A model generated the notes under the pieces. The model worked only from the letters and a program-made list of their open reading frames with translations. It had not been told where the DNA came from and did no database searches. The translations under genes were made by a program, and so were the position numbers. From Muribaculaceae bacterium (GTDB taxonomy: Bacteria > Bacteroidota > Bacteroidia > Bacteroidales > Muribaculaceae): 64,000 bases of DNA. The DNA lies in assembly GCA_022510505.1 (NCBI GenBank), contig JAFLTL010000004.1, forward strand, positions 1 through 64,000. Reading direction: 5' to 3'. This document shows positions 1-8,326 of the stretch, piece after piece (position 1 is the first letter of the stretch; each line of letters starts with the position of its first letter).

Positions 1-70
1 CACTTGGCAGACATGGTGTATGCGCAGGACTGAAAATCCTGAGAATGTGGTTCGAATCCACGAGTGTCCA
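1..70 (+). tRNA. tRNA-Phe(GAA)-like, 5' end cut by window
   Basis: The anticodon stem CAGGA/TCCTG encloses a CTGAAAA loop, giving anticodon GAA. The T arm (TGTGG/CCACG around TTCGAAT) is intact. The 3' acceptor strand AGTGTCC pairs with CACT at bases 1-4, so about three bases of the acceptor lie outside the window. The D arm (GCA/TGC) is short and atypical. It is the first of four tRNA-like units within 300 bases, at least two of which are decayed, so its function is uncertain. Confidence 0.6.
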
Positions 71-71
71 C

Positions 72-139
72 TGATCGATCCGCAGGTATATCGTCGGTCT
101 CCAAAACCGAAAGTTGTTGGTTCAAGTCCTACCGCCCCA
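72..139 (+). pseudogene. tRNA-Trp(CCA)-like remnant
   Basis: A good anticodon arm (TCGGT/ACCGA, loop CTCCAAA, anticodon CCA at 101-103) is followed by a T arm with one mismatched pair (GTTGG/CCTAC) and a 3' acceptor-like CGCCCCA. No matching 5' acceptor strand and no D arm can be found upstream. The 5' half is therefore missing or degenerate, and this is unlikely to be a working tRNA. Confidence 0.5.
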
Positions 140-149
140 ACAAATATAT

Positions 150-223
150 GCTTCCGTAGCTCAGTGGATTAGAGCGTCTCGCTACGAACGAGAGGGTCGC
201 AGGTTCGACTCCTGCCGGAAGTA
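150..223 (+). tRNA. tRNA-Arg(ACG)
   Basis: A full cloverleaf is visible: acceptor GCTTCCG pairs with CGGAAGT (first pair G-T), D stem GCTC/GAGC, anticodon stem TCTCG/CGAGA with loop CTACGAA (anticodon ACG, reading CGN Arg codons after A34 deamination), T stem GCAGG/CCTGC with loop TTCGACT, and discriminator A. CCA is not encoded. It is the only clearly intact member of the local tRNA cluster. Confidence 0.95.
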
Positions 224-237
224 CGAAGTCATTAATC

Positions 238-306
238 TGAGAAGCCCGATTGGTCTAATAGCATGGTCTGCAAAACCATTGTTCATCGGTTCAAATCTCA
301 ACAAAT
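238..306 (+). pseudogene. tRNA-Cys(GCA)-like remnant
   Basis: The anticodon arm ATGGT/ACCAT with loop CTGCAAA (GCA at 270-272) and a D-loop-like GGTCTAATAGC are recognisable. The T arm around TTCAAAT at 290-296 has at most two acceptable pairs next to the loop, and no acceptor stem forms. This is best read as a degraded tRNA gene or a tRNA-like sequence. Confidence 0.4.
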
Positions 307-384
307 GAGAGCAGAAGAAAACTTGTTGGATTATGCCGAATCCAGAGAGATTGCCTTATAGGAAATCCGACTTCTCGTTCAAAG

Positions 385-422
385 AAAAACTTCCGGGAAT
401 CAAAAGTTATCGGAAGTTTTTT
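385..422. terminator. bidirectional terminator hairpin
   Basis: AAAAACTTCCG (385-395) and CGGAAGTTTTT (411-421) form a perfect 11-bp stem with a 15-base loop and T tracts on both strands. It would end both the rightward tRNA transcript and the leftward regulator transcript, whose stop codon overlaps it. Confidence 0.8.
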
Positions 423-831
423 AATGAAGAAGTAAGACATTTAATTTTTTACCGACTTTCTCCAATATATCTCCAATTTCATCTATTGAAATGGATTCTC
501 TGTTTCTTATCATACCTATTGCTTTGATGACAAGCTCACAGGTATCCTCATTTATAGGATTATCTGTAATCGAGTAATCTGGATCCTCATATCTGTAGTA
601 TTTATTATCGTAAACCTCTATAGGTGCCTCGTATCCTAATTTATCTGATCTCATTGTCTGAAGGTCACCTTGAATAGTTCTTACTGAAACACCTCTTGTG
701 ATGCCTTCCATCTCATATAAGGCATCGGAACAGGCCTCAACAAGATCTTCGAGAGTCCATCTTCTGTACCTGTTTCTTAGGCATCTGTCAATAGTTTTGT
801 ATCTTATTAATGCGTTTTTATTTACCGGCAT
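421..831 (-). pseudogene. WYL-family transcription regulator, N-terminal part only
   Basis: The 136-residue product begins with the winged-helix part typical of Bacteroidetes WYL regulators: an RYKTIDRCLRN start, a WTLEDLVEACSDAL helix, then a GVSVRTIQGDLQTMR recognition segment and the YYRYEDPDYSI linker. Full-length family members run to about 330 residues and carry a ligand-sensing WYL domain. Here the frame stops before that domain, with the stop codon inside a strong terminator. It may be a truncated remnant left at the tRNA cluster, or a short DNA-binding-only form. Its target is unknown. WYL regulators often sit next to defence or mobile genes, but none is in view. Confidence 0.6.
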
Positions 832-900
832 GGCATTTAATTCTTAGGGGTTAATACTCGTGCCATGCGTGTGACAATAAGGAAAGCCAGTACAAGGCAC

Positions 901-1097
901 AAAAAAATCGGAAAGTTCTAGACTCTCCGATATCAACCTTATTGTCTTTTATTATTTCAAGACATCAAGACTCAACAATAATTTCGAAGCAGTCCATTAT
1001 ATACCATCGATAACTAAATCGATAGCTGCAACATGTAAAGCTACTGCTTCGCAAATTCATATTATTTTGTTGAAGTCTGTTCATCTTCTTTCTCTAT
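901..1097 (-). ncRNA. structured small RNA candidate (6S-like rod)
   Basis: A minus-strand -7 box at 1104-1112 predicts a start near 1097. A rho-independent terminator (ATCGGA...TCCGAT stem followed by seven T on the minus strand, 931 down to 901) ends it, giving about 197 nt. In between, the RNA folds as one long imperfect rod. AGACTTCAAC pairs with GTTGAGTCT, and CGAAGCAGT pairs perfectly with ACTGCTTCG. Small hairpins at ATCGAT...ATCGAT and AGCT...AGCT cap it. The length and rod shape resemble 6S RNA, but I cannot confirm the family. The same stretch could encode a 39-residue peptide (ATG near 1083), which looks less likely than an RNA. Confidence 0.5.
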
Positions 1098-1103
1098 TCT
1101 TTT

Positions 1104-1112
1104 GCAAAATTA
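1104..1112 (-). promoter_or_regulatory. -7 box for the small RNA
   Basis: The minus strand reads TAATTTTGC, an exact match to the Bacteroidetes TAnnTTTG -7 element. It lies about 7 bases before the inferred 5' end of the structured RNA. Confidence 0.55.
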
Positions 1113-1319
1113 CCTCTTTTTGAGGAATTGATAAAATCGGTTGCTAAATTACATTATCACTACGCAACCTATCTGCGTAACTTAAAATTCTTCTCTTTTC
1201 TTGATACTACGACCATTACTTTCACTGTTTTCAGGTTGTCGAGTTTTCAAGAGAGAGAAAGTGTCCTTAAGGACCGTAAGGTTTTTAAGGTTCTTAAGAA
1301 ACGGTTCTCAGAACTACCG
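1113..1319. other. intergenic stretch with short TTAAGG repeats
   Basis: I see no gene here. At 1264-1300 there are several near-copies of a CTTAAGG/CCTTAAG word, including the palindrome GTCCTTAAGGAC, in the 3' flank of the leftward aminopeptidase gene. The function is unknown. It could serve as a weak transcript end. Confidence 0.3.
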
Positions 1320-2603
1320 TTATACCGGGAGGTTGTAGAAGGTGGTGAAGGCGCGGGTTGTGTAATCGTAGTCGATTGTGGCTGCCGTTTCACGACATGA
1401 ATGCATGGCCCATTGTGGTACGCCCATATCAACTCCCTGAAGATCAATCTGAGACGTCAATATATTCCCGAGAGTTGATCCACCGGCAACGTCACTGTGA
1501 TTGACAAATTGCTGATAGGGAACACCGGCTTCCTCACAAATAGCCATAAATACTGAAGCCGAGCGTGCATCGGTCATATATTTGCAGTTTGCATTTATTT
1601 TGATGACCGGACCGCCACCCAGAACCGGATGGTTCGTTGGGTCATGCTTTTCAGCGTAATTAGGATGGATTCCGTGAGCATTGTCGGCCGATATCATAAA
1701 GGAGGAATCTATTGCTCGCAGGAAGGTTTCTTGATCTCCGCCCAAGGCCAAATTAAGCCTCTGGAGAAGATTATGCAACACCGGCGAAGCTGCTCCCTGC
1801 TTCGTTCCACTTCCGGTTTCCTCGTTGTCAAATACAGCAATCAAACGAGTGACCTCCGACGGTTTTCTTGACGATTCTATCAATGCGTCGAGTGATGCAC
1901 AAACCATCATTAGATCGTCAATTCTTCCCGAGGACACAAACTCTTTTTCAATCCCTATGTGACATGCAGGAGTCGTGTCATATAATGTCAAATCAAAATC
2001 CATTATCTCCTTCGGATTCACTCCAAGTTGCTTGGAAACCAAATGAAGAAGGAGATTTTCCTGAGATGCCAATTCGTCAATCTTAGCGAGAACGGGCAAC
2101 ATGTCTTTTTGCTTCGACAAGTGATTTCCTTCATTAACACCACGATTGAAATGAATTGCAAGATGAGGTATTGTCAGTAACGGTTCGTTGAAACGAACAA
2201 GTCGAGTTTCAGGATTCAATGGGTCCGATTTTAGAATGACACGCCCCGCTATGGAGAGCGGACGGTCAAACCATGTGTATAATATCGGACCACCGTAAAC
2301 CTCGGTGTTTAGTTTTACGATGTTGCCATGGCTCCGCATCTCGGGATTAGGTTTTATGCGAAAACCGGGAGAATCACTATGGGATGATATAATTCTCCAC
2401 CCTTTTTCGGGAACTCCTGTTCCAACTATAAAGGCAAAAATTGCCGAATCGTTCTTGGTGATATAGTATTTACCGCCCCTTTTAAGCGACCATTGTTCTT
2501 TGGCGTCTAATCGCGTAAAGCCTGCTTCTTCGAGATGTTCGGATGCGGTCTTTACTGCAAAGAAATTGCACGGGGATGAATCGAGAAATGATAACAGGTT
2601 CAT
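1320..2603 (-). CDS. M18 family aminopeptidase
   Basis: This is a cytosolic, di-zinc aminopeptidase that removes N-terminal (often acidic) residues from peptides. At 427 residues it has the normal family length. Visible signatures are the metal-binding HSDSPGFRIKP block (about residue 75), the catalytic pair in DNEETGSGTKQGA (about 258), SADNAHGIHPNYAEKHDP (about 311), NHSDVAGGSTLG (about 371) and the C-terminal MHSCRETA. The start at 2603 agrees with the usual family N-terminus (LLSFLDSSPCNFFAV). It lies inside the 3' end of the OstA-like gene with a 122-base overlap. It is the last protein gene of a leftward group. Confidence 0.92.
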   Translation of the reverse strand: MNLLSFLDSSPCNFFAVKTASEHLEEAGFTRLDAKEQWSLKRGGKYYITKNDSAIFAFIVGTGVPEKGWRIISSHSDSPGFRIKPNPEMRSHGNIVKLNTEVYGGPILYTWFDRPLSIAGRVILKSDPLNPETRLVRFNEPLLTIPHLAIHFNRGVNEGNHLSKQKDMLPVLAKIDELASQENLLLHLVSKQLGVNPKEIMDFDLTLYDTTPACHIGIEKEFVSSGRIDDLMMVCASLDALIESSRKPSEVTRLIAVFDNEETGSGTKQGAASPVLHNLLQRLNLALGGDQETFLRAIDSSFMISADNAHGIHPNYAEKHDPTNHPVLGGGPVIKINANCKYMTDARSASVFMAICEEAGVPYQQFVNHSDVAGGSTLGNILTSQIDLQGVDMGVPQWAMHSCRETAATIDYDYTTRAFTTFYNLPV

Positions 2604-4560
2604 GGTATTCTATTGATAGTTCGGTATTAAATGTATCTATATTCAATGTGTCCATAGGAAAAGTTTCTATTTCCAAGGAGTCAACACTAATTGAGTCAAG
2701 AAGAACCGGTGACACCACTATCGAGTCGACATTGATTGAGTCAACTTGCAACGAATCCACAACGATTGAGTCAAGTTGTAGGGAATCGGTGCTGATCGAG
2801 TCGACACTCGAAAGCTTCATATCGTCGACAGGCGATGACGGTAATGGTCGAATTTCGACTTTCCGACCCGGAGGAATTTCGTTTAATGTCAACTTTTTTT
2901 GTTCCTTTCCGCGAATTATCTGTTCTTCGGGTTCCGAAAGATACTCGCGCATCTCGGCAGGAATATAGAAAACATCTTCGGGACTTATCGGTCGAAGGAT
3001 TTCGAGCCATCTGAAGGCCGGGAGAAAGAATATTGAACGCTTTGCAAGATAGAGCGGTGTAATAACCGACTTGACCTGGGGCCAAACCTTCATTCTCTCC
3101 AACGTCTGATTCATGAAATCGGCTGAAAGATAACTGCTTTCCATCGACACAACTTTATTGTAGGTCGAGTCGTTCTCCATTGGGAACGAGATTGCCTGAA
3201 CATTACCGCTGACATCAAGGTGGCGCAATTCTCCATTGTCCATGAAAGCAATCATTTCTCTACCGGCAAGCTGATCAAAATATCCGTCCTCGATCATCTC
3301 AGCCGAGAAGGCATTGTTCGGCAAAGTGATTCTGTCAACTGTGGAATCGTTTAAATGTACCTGTATCTCATTCCCGAAAATCTGACGATTTTCGGTCCAT
3401 ACGACCGGATGACGGTTCATATAGAGTGTGGAATCCATCTGGATATAAGTCATCGAGTCGCATATACCCTGAAGGTCATTACGGAAAAATCTTACATTTG
3501 GTTCGATTATTAACCAATGAGTGGAATCAGCTACCAGGAAAGTCGTGTCGTTAATCTGCTCCTCGGGCAAATATACCTTGAAACCGCGAATGGTGTCGCC
3601 GTGAAGATATAAGGTGTCGGGTCGCGAATGTTCCAATGCAAGAGCGTTTCCAGTTACGAAAGTACTGTCGGTCAATTCGTTGTAAAATCCATAATCGCCG
3701 TAAAGAGTCATTTGACGAACTGAGTCGGTCAAAATCATGTTTCCGAATGCCTCTCCATATCCTGCGTCACGGTCATAGAACAATGTGTCGCCTGTCAAAG
3801 TGTTACCGCGGTTCATAACAATCAACGACCGGTCATATAAAGTGCCAACGTCGGTTGTGGTGTTATAATTCCCCTCGCTTGTGTAAATAATGCCGTCTTT
3901 GTTTATGATACGGCTGAAACAGGTCAAAGTGGCAATATGAGTGTCGGTATTGTAAAGGAGGGTGTCGGTTAGTATTTTCAGAGTGTCGCCGCGGTTCAAA
4001 GATGTCAAATCCACATTTGTGTAGAAATTGGCATCTTTGGTCGACGGACTATATTCACCCATCAAAGATTCCAGCCTATTGTCAGCATCGGTCAGCACTC
4101 CACCGACCTCATAATAGCCGAGTTCAATTCCCATATCGTAGTAAAACTCGTCGGTCTCGAGTTTTACATCCTTGTTTATAAGTCGTACTTTCTTGCCGGG
4201 CCATGCATATAATGTTGCCAGTTCAGTCACGTTGTCATACCATAGTGAATCGGCATAGACAAACAAAGTGTCACCCTGCTCCATCCTGACATTACCATAA
4301 GCCTTCATGGAATTGTCGGGATAGAAATGGGCACTGTCACAATACATGAACATATCCTGTTTTCTAAACAGGACATCCCCAACCAAGATTTGAAATGTAT
4401 CTTGCTTTAACGTGTAAAGCTTTTGGGCTCGTTCAAGGAAAACCCTGTCTCCCTCATGACGATTCTGGGACGGTATCTCAGGATCGACAGGAGGTGTCCA
4501 GGCCCAGCTATAAACAAAGAGCCCGACAAGCAAAGAGAAGAATATTATCTTTTTAGCCAT
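2482..4560 (-). CDS. OstA-like (LptA/LptD N-terminal type) envelope protein
   Basis: An exported protein of 692 residues with a signal peptide (KKIIFFSLLVGLFVYSWAW) and repeated OstA-type beta-strand segments of the form GDTLFVYADSLWYD and GDTLFYDRDAGYGEAFG. These are the jelly-roll units used by LptA and the LptD N-terminus to carry lipopolysaccharide. The C-terminal third is low complexity, built from a dozen DSI/DSL units (residues about 590-650). The final 40 residues are read through the start of the next gene and look unrelated to the family (basic, Arg-rich), which suggests an indel in the repeat tract. The start overlaps the upstream chaperone stop by 16 bases. Pairing with a SurA-like chaperone fits outer-membrane biogenesis. 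Confidence 0.8.
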   Translation of the reverse strand: MAKKIIFFSLLVGLFVYSWAWTPPVDPEIPSQNRHEGDRVFLERAQKLYTLKQDTFQILVGDVLFRKQDMFMYCDSAHFYPDNSMKAYGNVRMEQGDTLFVYADSLWYDNVTELATLYAWPGKKVRLINKDVKLETDEFYYDMGIELGYYEVGGVLTDADNRLESLMGEYSPSTKDANFYTNVDLTSLNRGDTLKILTDTLLYNTDTHIATLTCFSRIINKDGIIYTSEGNYNTTTDVGTLYDRSLIVMNRGNTLTGDTLFYDRDAGYGEAFGNMILTDSVRQMTLYGDYGFYNELTDSTFVTGNALALEHSRPDTLYLHGDTIRGFKVYLPEEQINDTTFLVADSTHWLIIEPNVRFFRNDLQGICDSMTYIQMDSTLYMNRHPVVWTENRQIFGNEIQVHLNDSTVDRITLPNNAFSAEMIEDGYFDQLAGREMIAFMDNGELRHLDVSGNVQAISFPMENDSTYNKVVSMESSYLSADFMNQTLERMKVWPQVKSVITPLYLAKRSIFFLPAFRWLEILRPISPEDVFYIPAEMREYLSEPEEQIIRGKEQKKLTLNEIPPGRKVEIRPLPSSPVDDMKLSSVDSISTDSLQLDSIVVDSLQVDSINVDSIVVSPVLLDSISVDSLEIETFPMDTLNIDTFNTELSIEYHEPVIISRFIPVQFLCSKDRIRTSRRSRLYAIRRQRTMVA

Positions 4561-5912
4561 CCGTCATGGACGAAAGTGCAATCGGCCCATCCGTCTTCGA
4601 TTCTGACGTATGTGTCGTCAATCTTCTTTGCCAACCAATCGCGAAGCAGCTTTTCTCTCAGATAATCTTCATACATGCCCTTTATCAGCTGATAATCGTC
4701 GGAAAGATTGGCCTGGTGGCCTTCAAGTCGAGAGGTCAGTTTTACTATTGCAACAATGTCAGTGTCGCGTTTATCCTTCATGATGAACGGTTCCGAGATT
4801 TCCCCCGGTTCCATTGTGTTGATAACCTTTGCTATCTCTTGTGGAAGATCCTGCATTTTCCACAATGTTGTCCCGCTGCCATCCTCGCTGTTGAACATTA
4901 TTCCGCGGTTGTTACGGGTGTCCTTGTCCTGAGAAATATAGGGTGCTATTTCCTCGAATGTGAATTTCTCGGCAAGAATATCTTTTCTAACCGAATCCAA
5001 TCGGTTAATCGACTTTATCAGATCTTCGTCGCTCACTTTCGGACGCAACAGAATGTGACGTGTGTTGACACGGTCACCTCTCTTCTCAATCAGCTGGATG
5101 ATATGGAAACCATATTGTGTCTCAACTATCTTGGAAACTTTCTTGGGGTCGGACAGGTTGAATGCTGCCGCGGCATATTCCGGTTCTAAATGACCACGAC
5201 CCATGAAACCGATTTCACCGCCACGAGGTTGGCTGCCGGGGTCTTCGCTATAGAGGATTGCAAGGGTTGAAAACTCGCTCTCTCCTCGGTTAACCCTGTC
5301 GGCATAGTCGCGCAAACGGGCCTTCACATTTTCTATTTCTTCACGAGGTATTGCCGGATTCAAAGTAATAACCTGGACCTCTACCTGTAAGGGAACAAAC
5401 GGAATACTGTCGCTTGGCAAAGTCGCGAAATATTTTCTTACATCGGCCGGCGTCACTTTGATTTCTTTGGTCAAACTTCTTTGCACCTCTTGAATCCTAT
5501 ACTGATTTCTCATCACTTCGGCCATCTGTTCACGGAACTCGGGCAAAGGTTTCCTGAAATATTCCTCAACCTTCTCTTTTGTTCCCAAATTGGTTATGAA
5601 GTAATTCATTCGCTGTTCAACCGCCGACACAACAGTGGATTCGGGAATCTCGACGGTGTCAATGTCGGCCTGATGAAGATATAGTTTCTCGATTGCAAGG
5701 TTTTCGGGAACCACGCAATAGGGATCTCCGTTTATCGGGGTACGCTCATATAACATCTGCTGATAGGTCTCTTCTATCTCACTTTTATATATGGGCTGGT
5801 CACCTATCATCCAGGCAACTTCTTCTGCTATATTGTTCTGAGCTACTGCCGTCATAGCGACAAAGCCAAACATCAGCAATATCTTACGTGGGTTCAAAAT
5901 TTCTTTATTCAC
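4545..5912 (-). CDS. SurA-like periplasmic peptidylprolyl isomerase
   Basis: A 455-residue exported parvulin-type chaperone. After a signal peptide (ILLMFGFVAMTAVAQ) come a SurA-like N-terminal helical region, a first rotamase domain (about 170-280, with the diagnostic RGGEIGFMGRGHLEPEYAAA), a second rotamase-like domain beginning NTRHILLRPKVSDED (about 285) and a C-terminal helix region. It is predicted to assist folding of outer-membrane proteins in the periplasm. It is translationally coupled to the OstA-like gene and follows ribH by 14 bases. Confidence 0.85.
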   Translation of the reverse strand: MNKEILNPRKILLMFGFVAMTAVAQNNIAEEVAWMIGDQPIYKSEIEETYQQMLYERTPINGDPYCVVPENLAIEKLYLHQADIDTVEIPESTVVSAVEQRMNYFITNLGTKEKVEEYFRKPLPEFREQMAEVMRNQYRIQEVQRSLTKEIKVTPADVRKYFATLPSDSIPFVPLQVEVQVITLNPAIPREEIENVKARLRDYADRVNRGESEFSTLAILYSEDPGSQPRGGEIGFMGRGHLEPEYAAAAFNLSDPKKVSKIVETQYGFHIIQLIEKRGDRVNTRHILLRPKVSDEDLIKSINRLDSVRKDILAEKFTFEEIAPYISQDKDTRNNRGIMFNSEDGSGTTLWKMQDLPQEIAKVINTMEPGEISEPFIMKDKRDTDIVAIVKLTSRLEGHQANLSDDYQLIKGMYEDYLREKLLRDWLAKKIDDTYVRIEDGWADCTFVHDGWLKR

Positions 5913-5926
5913 TTTTAACGAGTTTG

Positions 5927-6406
5927 TTACAGATCTCTCACTTTTCTAACGAAGTCTATCATCATCAAAGCTGTTTCAGCAGCTTCGGCTCCTTTGTCAC
6001 CGGCTTTACCACCGGTTCTCTCAATCGCATCTTCAACTCGGTCTACAGTCAGTACTCCGAAAATTACCGGGATGTCACAGTCGGAGTTCAAATAGGTAAT
6101 GCCTTGAGTGACGCTCTGGCATACATAGTCGAAATGAGGCGTGTCACCTCTTACTACACACCCGAACACAATCACGGCATCGAACTGACTCGACTCTATT
6201 AACTGAGAGGCTCCGAATGTCAGTTCGACTGCACCGGGAACTTCAAAGACTTCAACATCATTTTTTGGAACCCCGGCGCCATACAGAACTTTCCGGGCAC
6301 TTTCACAAAGTTTCGACGTTATATCTCCGTTCCACAGGGCGCGCACTATCGCAATCCTGACATTTTCCAGCTTGGGCAACGGTTTTGATGGTGATGAACC
6401 CGACAT
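5927..6406 (-). CDS. ribH: 6,7-dimethyl-8-ribityllumazine synthase
   Basis: This enzyme condenses 5-amino-6-ribitylamino-uracil with 3,4-dihydroxy-2-butanone 4-phosphate in riboflavin synthesis. At 159 residues it is of normal length. Landmarks are RIAIVRALWN (substrate loop), VFEVPGAVELTFGA, the GCVVRGDTPHFDYVC block with the catalytic His, and the C-terminal VIFGVLTVDRVEDAIERTGG with its phosphate-binding Arg. It sits 4 bases after the ACT-like gene and is probably transcribed from the promoter at 6873-6881. Confidence 0.97.
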   Translation of the reverse strand: MSGSSPSKPLPKLENVRIAIVRALWNGDITSKLCESARKVLYGAGVPKNDVEVFEVPGAVELTFGASQLIESSQFDAVIVFGCVVRGDTPHFDYVCQSVTQGITYLNSDCDIPVIFGVLTVDRVEDAIERTGGKAGDKGAEAAETALMMIDFVRKVRDL

Positions 6407-6410
6407 AGTA

Positions 6411-6791
6411 TCAAGAATCTAAATAATGAAGAAGTTCAAGAGCATGGTCTCGTGCTCTTGCCTGCATAGGATCATCGTAATCACGGTCAACCGATGTTAC
6501 CAGAAAACCGTAACGTTCAAGAGATCTGACTACCGACGAACTGTTTCGATGGCTCACACGAAGATCGACTACCACGGCTCCATTGTTGGACGCCGCATCG
6601 GATGTAACATTCAAATTTAGCAAATGTGCGTTACAGTCCTCAACAGCGCGCGCAATTGCCGATGCGCTGTAATCCAACCTATTACACTCTATCTTTAATG
6701 ATGATGTCTCTTGGTTGGACGGAAACAAACGATGAATAGCATCCAATGCCCCCTTTTCATCAGTTACTGCTATGTTATCCTTAGAATCCAA
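6411..6791 (-). CDS. ACT-like small protein, probable remnant of a CBS-ACT protein
   Basis: A protein of 126 residues with one recognisable alpha/beta unit: SASAIARAVEDCNAHLLNL, then a strand (NGAVVVDLRV) and VVRSLERYGFLVTSV. This matches the C-terminal ACT-like part of Bacteroidetes CBS-domain proteins (…IARxxExxNA…SLERYGxxV). The two CBS motifs that normally precede it are absent. Divergence from pdxJ across a shared promoter region is where many Bacteroidetes carry the full CBS protein, which supports the remnant reading. Its role is unknown; it may bind a small ligand. Confidence 0.5.
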   Translation of the reverse strand: MDSKDNIAVTDEKGALDAIHRLFPSNQETSSLKIECNRLDYSASAIARAVEDCNAHLLNLNVTSDAASNNGAVVVDLRVSHRNSSSVVRSLERYGFLVTSVDRDYDDPMQARARDHALELLHYLDS

Positions 6792-6872
6792 AACTTAAAG
6801 AATAAAAAATTATCAATTTTACAAATGATTAGATGAATTGCTTTAAATTTGTGATGTAAACAGCGAATTACT

Positions 6873-6881
6873 GCAAAGTTA
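6873..6881 (-). promoter_or_regulatory. -7 box of the ACT/ribH/SurA/OstA group
   Basis: The minus strand reads TAACTTTGC, matching TAnnTTTG, 82 bases upstream of the ACT-like start. The region 6792-6962 is the divergent regulatory gap with pdxJ. No equally good box was seen for pdxJ. Confidence 0.5.
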
Positions 6882-6962
6882 ATCAATTTTTCAGTAATTA
6901 GACCTGTTCACACAACTATACTGAACTTAATTTAGGATATTTAAACACTTAGATTAATCAAA

Positions 6963-7685
6963 ATGGCATCTGAGACTCGACTCAGCGTCAACATCAACAA
7001 AGTCGCTACACTCCGAAATGCTCGCGGAGAAAACGTTCCAAACCTCGTTCAAGTCGCATTGGACTGTGAACGATTCGGTGCACAGGGAATCACCGTGCAT
7101 CCTCGCCCCGATGAGCGTCATGTCAAAAAAACCGATGTCATAGAACTATCTGCTGTCATTTCTACCGAATTCAACATCGAAGGATATCCCTCAAAGGAAT
7201 TTTTAGAACTTGTTAAACTTGTCAAACCCGCTCAGGTTACTCTGGTACCTGATGCCCCGTCGGCTGTCACCTCCAACAGCGGATGGGACGTTGTTTCAAA
7301 CTTTGTTTTCCTAACGGGAGTTGTTGCTCAACTTAAGGAATACGGCATCAGGACTTCTATTTTCGTGGCACCTGAGAGCGAACAGGTTGAAGCGGCCGCG
7401 AAAACCGGTAGTGACCGAATTGAACTGTATACAAAACCTTATGCTGAACTTTTCGATGTAGACCCATTAAAAGCGGTAGAACCCTATCGAATCGCTTCGA
7501 AATACGCCGGTGAAAACGGTCTCGGAGTCAATGCCGGCCACGATTTGAATCTACAGAATCTTAGATTCCTAAAGCAACATCTCCCCTTCCTCGATGAAGT
7601 GTCAATCGGACATGCGCTTATCTGCGATGCTCTATATATGGGACTGCAAAATACTATCATGAATTACCTCCAACAACTCCGATAA
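6963..7685 (+). CDS. pdxJ: pyridoxine 5'-phosphate synthase
   Basis: PdxJ closes the pyridine ring of vitamin B6 from 1-deoxyxylulose 5-phosphate and 3-amino-2-oxopropyl phosphate, the latter made via PdxA (encoded at 34.4 kb). The 240-residue TIM barrel shows [15 protein letters not shown], the [13 protein letters not shown] catalytic block, [22 protein letters not shown], and the C-terminal [11 protein letters not shown] and [13 protein letters not shown] phosphate-binding segments. It is followed one base later by an ExbB-like gene. Confidence 0.97.
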   Translation: MASETRLSVNINKVATLRNARGENVPNLVQVALDCERFGAQGITVHPRPDERHVKKTDVIELSAVISTEFNIEGYPSKEFLELVKLVKPAQVTLVPDAPSAVTSNSGWDVVSNFVFLTGVVAQLKEYGIRTSIFVAPESEQVEAAAKTGSDRIELYTKPYAELFDVDPLKAVEPYRIASKYAGENGLGVNAGHDLNLQNLRFLKQHLPFLDEVSIGHALICDALYMGLQNTIMNYLQQLR

Positions 7686-7686
7686 A

Positions 7687-8316
7687 ATGGAAAACACTAC
7701 ACTTTGGGATGCTTGCGTCGACGGATGCTATTTCTTGATCCCGCTAGCTATTATCTTTTTGATTTCCGTATATGTCTTCATCGAAAGAACCGTTTTAATG
7801 GGGAAAGCCTTGAAAAACGATTCGACATTTATGCAGAGGATCCGTGACTACCTCCATGAAGGAGAGATTGAAAGCGCAATGAATCTATGTAAAAGTTCTT
7901 CAACACCTGTTGCCCGAATAGTCGCAAAGGGTCTGACTCGTCTTGGACGACCGATCCAGGAACTTCAACTGGCCCTTGACAGTGTCATAAAAATTGAGAT
8001 ACAGCGCCTCCGAAGTGGCATGGTATGGTTATGGATGACCGTAACGTTTGCACCGATGGCAGGATTACTCGGCACAATCATTGGAATGTCGCGCGTGTTC
8101 GACACCGTTTCAGTCGACTCTATCGAGGCTCTTAAAAACGAAGTTTCTGCATCTTCGGCCGAAATGGCTGTAGCTCTGATTACATTCATGGCCGGATTGA
8201 CCGTGGGAATGCTCGCTGTCGCCGGATATGCGTTCCTTAAAAATCGCCTTAACAAAGTTTCCTATACTCTTGAAGAAAATTCACTCGAGTTTCTTGATGT
8301 CCTGAATGAAAAATAA
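7687..8316 (+). CDS. ExbB/TolQ/MotA family proton-channel subunit (orphan)
   Basis: An inner-membrane protein of 209 residues with three predicted transmembrane segments: YFLIPLAIIFLISVYVFIER, one in the WLWMTVTFAPMAGLLGTIIG region and one in MAVALITFMAGLTVGMLAVA. The second segment carries the family glycine/proline pattern that lines the proton path. ExbB pentamers normally work with ExbD to power TonB-dependent uptake. In related genomes pdxJ-exbB is usually followed by exbD and tonB, but here a GH97 gene follows and no exbD is in the window. The partner must be encoded elsewhere if the protein is functional. Confidence 0.88.
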   Translation: MENTTLWDACVDGCYFLIPLAIIFLISVYVFIERTVLMGKALKNDSTFMQRIRDYLHEGEIESAMNLCKSSSTPVARIVAKGLTRLGRPIQELQLALDSVIKIEIQRLRSGMVWLWMTVTFAPMAGLLGTIIGMSRVFDTVSVDSIEALKNEVSASSAEMAVALITFMAGLTVGMLAVAGYAFLKNRLNKVSYTLEENSLEFLDVLNEK

Positions 8317-8326
8317 TTTATTCTCC

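Noticed and set aside
1128..1400. Rightward 90-codon frame over the gap and aminopeptidase 3' end
   Set aside because: It is opposite the M18 gene for much of its length, contains the TTAAGG repeats and has no start signal or recognisable domain.
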